Shown here in pieces: positions 22,678 to 34,470 of a stretch of 47,500 bases of DNA. Location: assembly GCA_012295275.1 (NCBI GenBank), contig CM022666.1, positions 11,624,577-11,672,076 of the forward strand, given 5' to 3'. Below the pieces are notes generated by a model, which saw nothing but the letters and a program-made list of their open reading frames with translations, was not told the DNA's origin and searched no databases. The stretch comes from Chrysomallon squamiferum (lineage: Eukaryota > Mollusca > Gastropoda > Neomphalida > Peltospiridae). Each line of letters begins with the position of its first letter. Position 1 is the stretch's first letter. The translations under genes were made by a program, and so were the position numbers.

Positions 22678-25656
22678 TCAGAGGAAAGATGATGTGGATC
22701 CCGCGTGAGAGAAACGTGTGTTGAGTTCTCGAGATCTCTCAATGATAGCTTTCCTCTTAGCATCGTCAAAACGGTTCACTTGCAGATCAGTGTCTCGGTC
22801 AAAGGGTCTTCTAACTTTAGGCTTTTCCTTCTCCTTATGCTTTTCTTTCTTCTGTAGGAAACAAATCAGAAATGGATTAAATAACATATTGCTATATGAC
22901 ACATGCACACAAAAATAAATAAACAAATAAATAAAATGCAGAGTAATATATGTATTAGTTTCAGGGTAAATTAAATTAATGAGGAAAAATATCTCACAAA
23001 TTTAATTTTTGTTTCATATTTATAGAACTGTCACCAGTCAGCCTCTTCAATTAACAGGAGAAATTAGTTGTGAAGTTTGATAGTTCAAGTCATTTGTTGT
23101 ATATCTGAATGATTCATTTCACAAATGTGTTTTTTTCAAAACCTACAGAAACCCCTTTTGTATTTTGTTCAGTTTATTTTTATTTAATAAAAATTATTCT
23201 GACTGCTAATTTGGCTGAGTTAATAAATCTTGGTATCAAAATGATATACCTCCCTCTTGTACTGCCATTCCCTACACAATTACATCCCTTGTTCATCAGC
23301 AAAACCTCACCAGTCATAATTTGAATCAGATACATCAAAACATTAAAGATAAAATGTATAAGCATGTTTAATTGAAGGGGAGCCATACATAAACTACATG
23401 AGTCATCTAATGGTGCATGGCAACACATTTGTAATATTTATTTTTTTACTGATTAATTTTTGTACATGTTGTATAATGCAATGATTACAGAGGTTAAAAT
23501 GTACCTTCTTTTTCCTCTGTTTCTGGTGCATTTCGAGAAGAGACTCTGGGTGTTTCGATTTCTGAAAATGAAAACAGTTTACCTGTAAGTTCTTTTTTGT
23601 CTACAGAAACTGTAATTTTCCAGTAAAATATTTAAATAACTTAAGTGTTCAATAGTTAAATAAATATTGATTAGAATAACAATAGTAAACTTCAGTGTAA
23701 AATATAGGTTAACTAACTTACATATTAAGAAAAACTAAATTAAAGTCTCTTTCTTCAATTAGAACTCTGAAAATAAATCAGTTAATATTTTATTGAAAAC
23801 TGATATCATGTGTAAAACTAGTCTGTTCTTTTTAAAGCATGTCCACGTTGGTATTTTACACAGTATCTGCCTTCAAACTGTTTTTTTTATACTGATATAT
23901 TTTTCTACAATAAACTGCTTGTTTCAAGATCATTTTAACTGAAACCGGAACCACATCTCTTAAATGATTAGTGACAAACCTTATGTTTTTTAATTTCTTT
24001 CTCAGCTTTGACCACTTCTCTGCTGCTGTGTTGACTCTTTTCTGATGTCAACCATCTTTTTTCCTTATCCTGAAATAACAGAATTAAAATACATTATCAA
24101 TGCAAAATAAACCCAACAAAAGTCTCTGAAGAAGAACACAGTTTTAACAAATATTTATATGTAACTTATACATACTTTACACAGGATGTTCCAGTTTATT
24201 CTTATGTTTCTGGTCCAAAATATTTTCTTATCTTTATTTCATGAAGGCACAACTCCATTTATAAATAGACAAAATGGCAATATTCATATATTTTTTGTAA
24301 AAGTGTTATTTTATTAACATAATCTGTCAAACCAAATAAAATATTATTTTACAAGTATAAAAACTTTTTAGACCATTAATTCATATCATTACATTAGATT
24401 CATTTATATCAACAAAAACATGTGAAGGTCTTTGAAAGTTGTTTTTTTTGTTATTTTATAGTATTACACAAAATATTTCTATCTTAATCCATTTTGTTTT
24501 ATAATTTCAGATACAACCGTTTTCTTCCTCACATCAGACATTCAGAAAGAAACAAGGATTCTCACCAATTCATTTAACAGTCATGTATGACAACTGAATT
24601 CAGACACTTGATATAAAATGAATATTTAAAAATGCAACATCAAAAATATATTTTAAAAAAAAGAATTAAAATAGCAATATAATAATAAGCAGAAATGTCA
24701 TTTAAATGATTTTTACTCTGCAAAATTAAAATAGACAATTTTTATTAATATTTCAAGAACCAACTTTTGCCTTTCTCTCTCGGTCAGCAGGTGTGTCTGT
24801 CCATCCTGAAGTGTCCCTCTCAGAGTCAGGAATCACACGTTTCCGGAACGTTCTTGTCTGCATGCTGAGACCAATAGTTTTCACCAGTTGTGAAGGTAAT
24901 TCTGTCATCCATGATTCACGAGCAGGCTCGCCAGAATCAGTAGGCTAAATGGACAGGAGAAACAAAATCAAGAAAAAGAAAAAAAAAAGTTTAATTTTCA
25001 AAAATTGTTAAAAAAAAACAGTTTGTTTAAAATCCAACATAAATAATTATCAGAATAATGATAATAATTTCAATGCTGAATAATATTACATAAAAATTTA
25101 AAAAATTTTTATCATTATACATTTTTAATTTTGCACTGATAGTTTCAAAAAGAAGACTTACTTTTTCTGTCAATATTTCTTTCATCTTCTGAGCTCTTTT
25201 TTCAAATTCATCTATTGCAGATGATACAGAAGCAGGTGCCATTTCGGAAGGCAATGGGCCAATTACATTTTCTGGCTCCTCATCATCACTAGTGACATCT
25301 TGACAAGTTTTGAAATGAGAAGTAAAATGTTCTTGTTTGTGTTGTGCAGGTAATGCTGGTCCACAGTGTGGTGATTTCCCTGTCTGAGTTTTATCACAGG
25401 TGTTACCTGAACCAGGTAAGGAGGGTTCAATACACCTGTCATCTCTGTGTGATGACAACTCATTAAAATCATCTTTAGTCCTTGTGTTATCCAGTTCTCT
25501 TTCTTGTGAGGACTGTTGTTTCATTCCTGGTGGAAGCACTGGTCCTATGATACTATTGCCATGTGTAGCATTACTTGAAGAATCCTTTTTTGTTTCATTC
25601 GTTTTTTCTGTCTTTAATCCAGGAGGCAAAACTGGACCATATACATCATCTTCCAT
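22678..25656 (-). CDS. GPALPP1: GPALPP motifs-containing protein 1
   Basis: Coding exons on the minus strand: 25162-25656, 24765-24944, 23980-24069, 23505-23561 and 22678-22851. All junctions are GT-AG and phase 0, giving 331 residues, close to the human length of about 340. The name-giving motifs are visible: GPVLPPG at 7-13 and 38-44, GPALPA at 99-104 and IGPLP at 132-136. An acidic DDEEPE stretch (124-129) follows the third. The middle carries the conserved WTDTPADRERKAK (about 213-225), then a Lys/Glu-rich coiled-coil-like linker and the C-terminal RRPFDRDTDLQVNRFD block with SRELNTRFSH, which belong to the DUF3752 region. The molecular function is poorly known; the composition suggests a nuclear, disordered protein. 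A minus-strand AATAAA lies at 22573-22578. The upstream ATG at 25663 opens only a five-codon frame, so 25656 is taken as the start. Confidence 0.93.
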
Positions 25657-26700
25657 TTTCCATTAAGTTAAAATCTCAAAACAATTTTCATAATATCTGT
25701 AAATAATAATAATAATAATAGTAAATAACCAAAAAATAAAAATAATGATAAAATAAAATAAATAATAGCATATTTTAGGAAAAGGAAATCCTTTGACAGG
25801 ATGATTTAGCACCAATTTCATCATTTTTATGATAATATATAGCTCATCTAAAGCTTTCATCCTCTATTTTTCATATATCAAAAACCTTTTTCACTATCTA
25901 AATAATATATATTATTGATTTAATATTTAATACCCAACAGCAGTAGTCACAGCTGATATTGTTACACATAAACATATGACCACGTTAATGAGGATGGGAA
26001 TTAAAATGATATATGTGGAATTGTTCATAAATCTTTGATAATAAAATCCTATAATATAAAATGATTCATTTTTAAAACTTTACACTGATTATCATTATCA
26101 CCAGCCTTAGTGAAGTTAGTCCCAACCCAGTTACTCAATTTACTGTTTAAATACTCAAATTTCTGAACTTTATGAAGAAAAATTGGGTGCATAAAAAGTA
26201 ACCTTTAATATATTAATATTATATAAAGTATATAAGCAATAATATCTGATGGGCCTTATAGTTATAAAGTTATGGCTTATTAAGAAAAACATTTAAAATT
26301 TTAAGATCTAATTTCTGAGATAGTCAGATACTAATGCTAATCATGACTAATGGCTGTTTAATAATAATGATATTAGGTAATCTCTGACTGAATTTGCTAG
26401 TTTGTCAAACGGCAGTGTGTTTTTAGATCTATAAGGTATATCACTTTTTTTTTTTTAATGCCACAAATTAAAAAATCGTATCAAAATATTTCAACTTGAA
26501 ATTCAAATTTGGGATAAAAAGGGTTTAAGTTTAACTCTTTACCAATTATATAATGCCTATATTATATTATGTATGCTTATGATTACGATAATCTTTTCAA
26601 CCATGATAAGTTTATTATTATTATACAAACTGTAACTGATTACTTACGGCATAGAATAAAAGGTTTCTATCCACGGACTGACAGCGTTTTATTGTTTTGT
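25657..26700 (-). promoter_or_regulatory. Probable 5' UTR, first intron and non-coding first exon of GPALPP1
   Basis: Upstream of the GPALPP1 start, the minus strand shows an acceptor TTATTTACAG, so the first coding exon probably begins at 25696. About 950 bp further up there is a good donor, GTAAGT (exon end at 26648), just downstream of less AT-rich sequence. I infer a non-coding first exon ending at 26648 and an intron at 25697-26647. No TATA box is evident. Confidence 0.45.
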
Positions 26701-27326
26701 TTCGTCTTATGTAATTTCCACCATAAATAAAAACTCCTATGCAATTCATTTCTTACCGGGTAATAAAAAAAAAAAATAAAACAATTTAGACAGTCGAATA
26801 TGAGTCCTTAAACCAATATAAGATATCAATGATTAAGAAAATTTTTCCTCATACTAAAATTCGGCAATGTACAAACGTGCTCGGATAACAATCTGTCTTC
26901 AGTCGGTTGGCTGCAAAAAATCGCACGAAACAATCGTCGAATATGAGAAAAGATAATACTGACAATGTTTAACGTTTGTTTGTTCATGTCGTTTTTATAC
27001 TACATGTATAGTGCATACATTCATTTGTTCCATGTTCGTGATAAAATAAGAAACCATCGTAGCCCTTAAACAGACACCGACTCCTGGCTTATTCATTCCG
27101 CTTCTTCTTTTGTTTTCATTTTTTCTTTCTTTCTCCTTCTTCTTTTTAAATTTATTGTTATAATAATATTTTGTTATGGTAACTATATTGTTGAATGTGA
27201 TAAACATTATAATATATATTTTTTTAATTTGTAAATGAATATGAAAAATAAAAACGAAGGACAAGCAATAAAAATGAAAAAAAAGATTAAGTCAATGATA
27301 TAAAAAATAATTTTAAAAAACATATA

Positions 27327-27343
27327 ACAACAACAACAACAAC

Positions 27344-27392
<49 letters not shown>
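27327..27392. repeat. CAA and TAA trinucleotide array
   Basis: Short CAA array passing directly into a TAA/AAT array. Confidence 0.93.
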
Positions 27393-27779
27393 GAAACTCA
27401 AATGTAGATGTAATAATAATAAGTTGTGTGATTCTCCTCGACCTTGACCTTTTGGGTCATGTATTATGAAATGAACTGTTTTGTATTGGCTGTTCAGGTA
27501 AACCAGGTAGTGAATACATTTCGTTACAATTTTTCTGCTAAAACTGATAATTTTTAAACAGTATATTGTTTTAAATATCTAACTATAATTTATTTTATAC
27601 AAAGAATAATTACTATCCAAATTAACTAATGATTAACATGTCAAGATTACGGATTCCGGGATTGTTTATCTTAATCATAATGTTATCATTCCGGGTATAG
27701 GATTTATAAGAAAACATAACTCTACCATACAGTTCTTTCACTCCATAATTATATTTTTATGATAGTTTTGTATATACTT

Positions 27780-27822
<43 letters not shown>
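27780..27822. repeat. AAT trinucleotide microsatellite
   Basis: Uninterrupted AAT repeat of about 43 bp. Confidence 0.93.
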
Positions 27823-28839
27823 TGAATAATAATATGTATAAGTATATGTATATCATATATGTATATCTATATGTATAATCTACATTTACAGTGCAAGTGT
27901 TTTTGTTATTTTGCATTCGCTAAGTTACAGTATTGTGAGCAAATTTCGTTCAATGTATAATTCGTCATTCACTGAAGAAAGAGATCAAACAATTACTAAG
28001 GCTTATTAATATATTTGTGTTTGTTCGTACCTTTAGTCCCTTATTCCAGTAACACTAACTGGCATGCATCAACAGCTAAGATAGTTGACATTTACTGGTA
28101 ATAGATAAAGTGAAAAACATTAGCCTAATTATTATACTTATATCCGTTTGTAACAACCATCACACTGACAAACTGGTATTCATCATAAGCGCTGACACAC
28201 CTGTATGACTCAGCACTATTTTAGTATTTATACATTATTTGTACTTGATAGAGACTAAACTAATATTTATTAATGTTATGAACAGATTGTTCAGAAGTAA
28301 TTTTTTTTATCATGGACGAATTTACAATGAATATTTTTTCATAATGGACGAGCTGTTAAGGCATGGGATCCCAAAAAACCTCCTAGTAAAATCATTAAAG
28401 TGTTTCAGATTAACTCCATATTATATCTGTGTACAAATAAAATAAATAAATAAACAACAACAACAATAACAAATTATTTTATTAATAATACATATAAGAG
28501 GATTTTTAAGCAAAAATAATTATTGCAATGTATTTTCTTATACCATAGTGACTACTAAAGTATTATTATGTTTAAAAACAACAACATCCATTTACATCTT
28601 TCACTCTGTATTACTGGTAACTAATTATATTCTGCCAGAAAATTATAATAGGGAACAAACTTCAGTTAGTGAATAGAACTTGTGTATAGTTTGGTTACAC
28701 ATCACACAACTGAAATATGAATTAGTTCATATAAATACATTCCTTTTACTAAATGTACAAACAAACTATGGCTGCTGGTTTAGTTCATGTAATTACTAAT
28801 TATTTAATTATCCAGCAATGTCATTTACAATTAATAAGG

Positions 28840-28840
<1 letters not shown>

Positions 28841-28896
<56 letters not shown>
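28841..28896. repeat. GT dinucleotide microsatellite
   Basis: Uninterrupted GT repeat of 56 bp upstream of the 226-aa membrane protein gene. Confidence 0.95.
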
Positions 28897-28903
<7 letters not shown>

Positions 28904-29493
28904 ATTTATAAAATAAAAAGATAACCAATTCCAGGAACAAACACAAAAGTTACAAAAATATTTTTTTTGCCTCTTCAGTAGAACATTCTGTTTTAAAGAC
29001 AAGTAAACCATCTGTTTTCTAGCTGTGAACATTTTCTTTTAATCATTATTTATCTCCGTAAATAAACTTGTGGATTATTCTGTATTATTACATCTTTCTG
29101 GTAACACAAAATCAGTTCACCAGCAGAATGACAAAATCAGAAAATTTGATTTCATTATAGCATTGATAAAATTAGCCTATAACACAAATAAAACAATAAA
29201 GAATAACCCCAAAGCAGGCACAATAAATTTACCTTGTTTGTATCATCAAAAATAAACATTAAAAACAAAACTTGAAAATATGAAGTACAGTAAAGAACCC
29301 AGTGAAGATCATTTAAGTTAGGAACAATTCATAATCATCTGCAGCTAAACTTACAGCAAAATACATCAAATGTAAATTACTCTGTTGTTATAGCAGTTAT
29401 ATATATTTAATTTTTATTGTTAACTCTTAACAAGATATTTGATGTGTAATTTATTCCTTTGTTCTCCAGAAGTAGTACACACTGGACACCAGA

Positions 29494-30952
29494 ATGTCTG
29501 TATCAGCATACTTTTGTATGTTTATTCAGCTGGCTGTGCTAATACCAATGACTTGTCTTTCACCAGGTTTGTTGTTTTTTCTGTATTCATTCTAAAATGC
29601 AGTTATTTACACCTTTAAGAAGATATATATAGGCATATTGTTAAATATAGCAATGTATCACTATGAAATTATTTTATAATCATTTTTCTTTCCTTATTAT
29701 CTTTAATGAAAAAACTTATGGCAAGTTTATGTTTATTATAACAAAGGAAGCTGCTGTAATAATTGTTAGTCAATCTCAAACAGGTATTGGAGTTACAGAA
29801 AGGTTTTTAATTCATTTATTTTAAACAGCACCACTTTATGATGAACCAACCTGGAAAAAAGCCCTCAAAACTTTTCCAAAGTGGACTGGTTATTACGTAA
29901 AGAATGAACACCACTATTCATGTAGTCTGTATGTGCATTCGGTACAGAGTGGTGTGCAGGGGACTGCCATGTTGACATTCAGAGATAGAGACACTGTTAT
30001 GGATGTCACTGGTAAGTGGAAACCACATCAAGCAGCTCGTGTTAAATTGAAATTACATATCCAGCTTATCAAAAGAGAAAATATCACCATTTTGTATGTT
30101 AACACTGACGTTTATACATTGGACCCTTGCAATGTAAATTCTGATGGTAACACTCAATAAAAGGGTGAGACAAAAATTTAAAAATTTAAAAAAATAAAAT
30201 TGTTTGTTTTATACACATTAACTGAAACAGTATTTAATCCAGAAACTGAACAAAACTAAATAGAAATATTTTTATGTTACATGATACTTTTTTAAAAGAT
30301 TCTATTTATGTTGCAGCATTTTCCTATGACAGAGTCACAGTAATGATCAAACTTGAATCTATACACATACCTAGTGCACGTTTCCCAGGAGATGTGGATT
30401 TTCAAATTGAAGGAAAAATTGACGAAGTTCAAGGCATCTGGACACTTTCAGGGAACATTACAGAACCAAAACATGAAGGTTTTAGTACATTTCTGGTCAC
30501 AGCTCATGGTAAGCATTCCAGACATTTCTTTTAAATCTGGTATTTTTATTCAGAGACTGTTTTGAAAATATAATTTATAATCAGTATATAACAGCTACTT
30601 AAATGATTACCTTATTAGTACTGAATAGTTAATAATAGTTGTATTATAGCATCTACACATTCCATAGTTTATATTATTATATTAACTTGTGAGTGTCAGT
30701 ATATTTCATCTTTTTATAGGTTTATCCTCTGAAACAATAACTGAAACAAAATCTTCATCACTGACCATTGGACTTGCAGTTGGAATCCCTCTTGCACTAG
30801 TAATCCTTTTCCTCATTATATCAATCCTGCTAATCATGTGGGCAGTCAGAAAGGGATACCTGCGACATGTGCCTCGTTCGTTTAAAATGCTCCACAATCC
30901 ACCAGATTCAGATGTTCGTCTTCAAAATGGTGCGGTAACAGTACATATGTAA
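29494..30952 (+). CDS. Unrecognised type I membrane protein, 226 aa
   Basis: Coding exons 29494-29566, 29829-30011, 30317-30508 and 30720-30952; each junction is GT-AG and each intron is phase 1, the class typical of extracellular modules. The start codon's exon appears to begin at 29470 after an acceptor TTCCTTTGTTCTCCAG, so an upstream non-coding exon is likely. Residues 1-24 form a signal peptide (core CMFIQLAVLIP). The ectodomain (about 25-163) has alternating hydrophobic and polar strands with recurring WTG, DVTG and WTLSGNIT motifs, which suggests a small beta-rich fold. It has one Cys (56) and an N-glycosylation site at N132-I-T. Residues 164-192 are a strongly hydrophobic membrane segment, followed by RK and a 34-residue cytoplasmic tail ending AVTVHM. 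I do not recognise the family and propose no function beyond a cell-surface or secretory-pathway protein. Confidence 0.85.
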
Positions 30953-31248
30953 CCTCTTTTCTAAAAACAAACATCTCAGTCAGAAAACCTCAAAACCTTG
31001 TTTGAACAGCAGATGTCATTCATTTGAATAGAAACTTTGTCATTACTGTTGTAAACAGTTGTTCTCAGTCAACAACAAATTCAATCTCTAGTGTAAAATA
31101 TTTATTGAAATCAGTATGTTTTATTCCTACAAAACACATTATCTTTTTTCAGATAATAGTAAACCCTTGTTTTATTTTTTATTTTATTTTTGTGTTGTTT
31201 TGTTTATTTGTTCCTATAATAAGAAAAAAATGTCTGCAAATATATCAG

Positions 31249-31254
31249 AATAAA
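31249..31254 (+). terminator. Candidate polyadenylation signal of the 226-aa membrane protein gene
   Basis: AATAAA about 300 bp past the stop. Another copy near 31587 is an alternative. Confidence 0.35.
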
Positions 31255-32136
31255 ATCAGTAACTATTTCAAAGTATGAAAATATTGACAAATGAATTAAG
31301 TTATGGACCATGAATCTCTCTGAAAATTGTTGGTGTCAGAAGATGTCATCTAGATATTTAATCTTTATAAAAGTTATTATGCTCAAGGAATATTAATGTA
31401 TTGTGTCTATGTTATTAGATGTAAATAGCTAAAAGTGTTCATAATACATCAGAAATGAATCTTAAATTCAAACATATCATATTTTTAAAATACTATTACA
31501 TTCCTAATATTTTTACCAGCAGTAACTGATGTAATATGTGAAAATATTTTTGAAATGGTTTGAAGTTATTAATTGTTCGCTATAGAATAAACACAAATAT
31601 ATCAATGACTGTTGATTTGAATTTTGTAAGAACTAATTAGTAGGAATACCAATACAAATGCAGGGAGAAAAATCAGCAGAAAACTAAAGAAAAACAAACC
31701 AATATTTAATGAGGTTAATCCATACTAGAGATGTTTTTCACTCAACAGTAACAATTTATGAAAGATAGTCCCTTAGGAAAATAAAACCTTATGACTAGAT
31801 ATATTCATCCATGTATAACGATTTCTATCACTGAATCTTAACTGTTACTTTATTTTCATGTTTTTAGATATTTCTAAACTTTTTGTAAGTTGTGTTCAGT
31901 TCATCTGTCTTTCATTTTAAATGCTTGTGGCAAGACATTTAATGTTTTGAATACCAGATAAGTTCATGATGTTCCTAGGCCTAAAAACAAAACCCATATA
32001 AATATGTATCCTATTATTGTTGAATGTATTCACATAAAATGATTTTCACTAAATATAATGAAAAGTAATTTTTTTTTCAGTAGATCTGTTTTCTTTATTG
32101 TTAATATTATTTTAATGTAAATGTCAGCTAATTAAG

Positions 32137-32138
<2 letters not shown>

Positions 32139-32210
<72 letters not shown>
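32139..32210. repeat. TC dinucleotide microsatellite
   Basis: Uninterrupted 72-bp pyrimidine TC tract. Confidence 0.95.
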
Positions 32211-32212
<2 letters not shown>

Positions 32213-32915
32213 AGATACTCAGCATGTTTAAGAATAGACATCATTAATCATTATAGAAGACTAAAAACCTATTTTATGATTTTAATAAACTTCAAAGTAT
32301 GTGTTTCATCTTGAATATTTTTCTTTATTTTGTGAACTGTACATGTCTAAGGTTGTGAAGCATTCCTAATGGAATTTGTAGTTTTCAGTAGCATTATTTC
32401 AGTTATATCTCTAAAACACAAACACCAGAATTGTGTTTAATGAGAGGTCATCTCTTGTATTTATCAGCTCTTGCTGGACATTTTTTATTCTTAAACTGTT
32501 ATTCAATATATGCACTTTTTACAAACTTTTTAAAATAAAATAATTAAAATTTAAAATGATAACATTTTCTAATATAAGCTGAACTATTTTATCACCATTG
32601 TGTATGTTATATATCCTTTTCACACTTTTGTTATTTAGTTTCAGATACATTAATATTACTATTAATCTTCAAGAGGATAATTTTGAACGATTATCTTTTA
32701 AAGTGATATAAATATTGTTTTCAATATATTTGTTAATAAGATCTCCCAATCTGTTTTGCCAATAATAATAATAGAATTTTGTATTATATTGTTTTGATTT
32801 GTTTTGATTGTTTCAATTTTTAATACTTCTGTTGTTTGATATGTTTATATATGCACATACACATACATACATACATACACATATACTACATCCATATATA
32901 TATATATATATATAT

Positions 32916-33196
32916 CAGGCAAGTATACAGAAATGTGTGATAGGTACATATGCACTCCCTATAGTCTGCCAAGGTCAGTCTATGGGAGGGTAAAAAAAAA
33001 GAAAAAAAAAGTAGTATGAAATTGTTGCAGTTAGGGTGGTTCTATGTAAACACATTTAGCTGTAAAGATAAATTTCAAACTTACTACATCCCAGAATGCA
33101 GGAAAATGCATCTCCTTGCATTACAGATTTTAAAAGTTTTGTCCTCTATGTCGTCAGTTATTCACCCTCCCATATAAATTTCTGCATACTGGCCTG
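32916..33196. mobile_element. Short terminal-inverted-repeat element (MITE-like), 281 bp
   Basis: The left end is CAGGCAAGTATACAGAAAT. The right end, read on the other strand, is CAGGCCAGTATGCAGAAAT; 17 of 19 positions agree. The similarity continues with TATGGGAGGGT in both arms, but the left arm has about 47 extra bases between the terminal repeat and that motif. There is no open frame. The left flank is a TA microsatellite, so the target duplication cannot be read and the superfamily is undetermined. Confidence 0.65.
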
Positions 33197-34386
33197 TGTA
33201 TAAATGTTTATATATATATATATGGAAGTATATATATATTTCTATTTATGATAGTATTTTGATTATTGTAAAGGTTTTAGTTACTACAGTTATTTAAACC
33301 TGCAATTTGGTATTATAAATTATTTTTTTTTTTGCTCTTTTTTATTTATTTTGCTTTTTAATTTATTTTTGTACTGGTTATCAATGAATGCATTGCCACA
33401 AGTGGAAAAGATTCTATATTTTGTGTATTCCATTCTCATTCTGCTGAACAGATCTATTTTACTGACCTTATAGTTATTTGTAATATTTAGAAAATTTAAT
33501 TGTTTTAAGTGAAGAAAAAACCCACTTATGATAACATTTATGTTTGAAATAAATAAATAAATAAAAAAGTTAAAATATCTCATTTACTATATATAGAAAT
33601 ACATAAACTCTATTTCCTAAGAACATGCATAATACAAACTTATCCATTTTTATGTAAGTGAAAAACATTCCTTTGAAATATTATTAATTTTTTTGAAGTG
33701 ATTTTTCATAAACACTGTTTCATATTTCCATTATTGTATGTCCTGTTTTAATTTTATTGTGTTAAATACATAGACATTTTTTGATTAATTTTTAAGATTG
33801 GTTAAGTTTTATGACAGAACTATGATGGGTTAGTAGTGTTGTTATTTGCATTTACTGATTGTAAACCCTAGCTTACAAGGGGAAGTTATGTCCATGTTTC
33901 AATCAGTGGTGTGAATAATTGGTATTTTAACATTACTAAATTAGTCACATCATGCTCACATTTGACTAGTTTTGGTGAATAAAAAATAAAAATCTCCTTA
34001 TTTCAGATCAAAAATAAAAATTGTTTTCTCTGTGATTCATCCAAATATATTTTGCATAATGTTTGTATATTTATATTAAATAAATTTCTTTTTTTACTAT
34101 CGTTTTGTTCTTTTTTAAACTGGAAGACAAAAGTTGTTTTGAATCTAGATTCCATCATAAACAGAGTTCAGACAGATAAAAAGGTATGTTGCACAATTTA
34201 ACATGGACTCTAAAAAGAAAGACATTTTCACTTACAAAAATATTTTCTTATAGATTTAACTTTAACATTATTTTGACCAGATAAAGGTGAACATGACATG
34301 TTTTGTTTGCATATATATATATATTATTCTAAACTGGGACAGATGAAAGCAAATGAAATAAAACCAAAGTTAATTTTTTTAAAGTA

Positions 34387-34392
34387 TTTATT
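34387..34392 (-). terminator. Polyadenylation signal of IQCG
   Basis: AATAAA on the minus strand about 80 bp past the IQCG stop codon. Confidence 0.6.
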
Positions 34393-34470
34393 CAGCATAC
34401 ACAGTTGTAAGATATCACAGGTACAAGGGTCATATAAAATAATGACAAAAGTGGAATGAAAGTCATTAGA

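Larger units (their letters stand above)
26701..29469. other. Intergenic stretch between GPALPP1 and the 226-aa membrane protein
   Basis: The two flanking genes are divergent. The interval contains CAA/TAA arrays (27327-27392), an AAT array (27780-27822) and a GT tract (28841-28896). A segment at 28239-28445 encodes a short GIPKNLLVKSL-like stretch but is too small to assign. Otherwise I see only AT-rich sequence. Confidence 0.5.
31255..34386. other. Intergenic stretch between convergent genes
   Basis: This lies between the 3' ends of the 226-aa membrane protein and IQCG. It holds a TC microsatellite, a short inverted-repeat element (32916-33196), small TA and CATA tracts, and otherwise AT-rich sequence in which I see no exon. 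Confidence 0.55.

Noticed and set aside
28239-28445. Plus-strand frame with a GIPKNLLVKSL stretch that faintly recalls a reverse-transcriptase helix
   Set aside because: Too short, no catalytic motif, no neighbouring element sequence.
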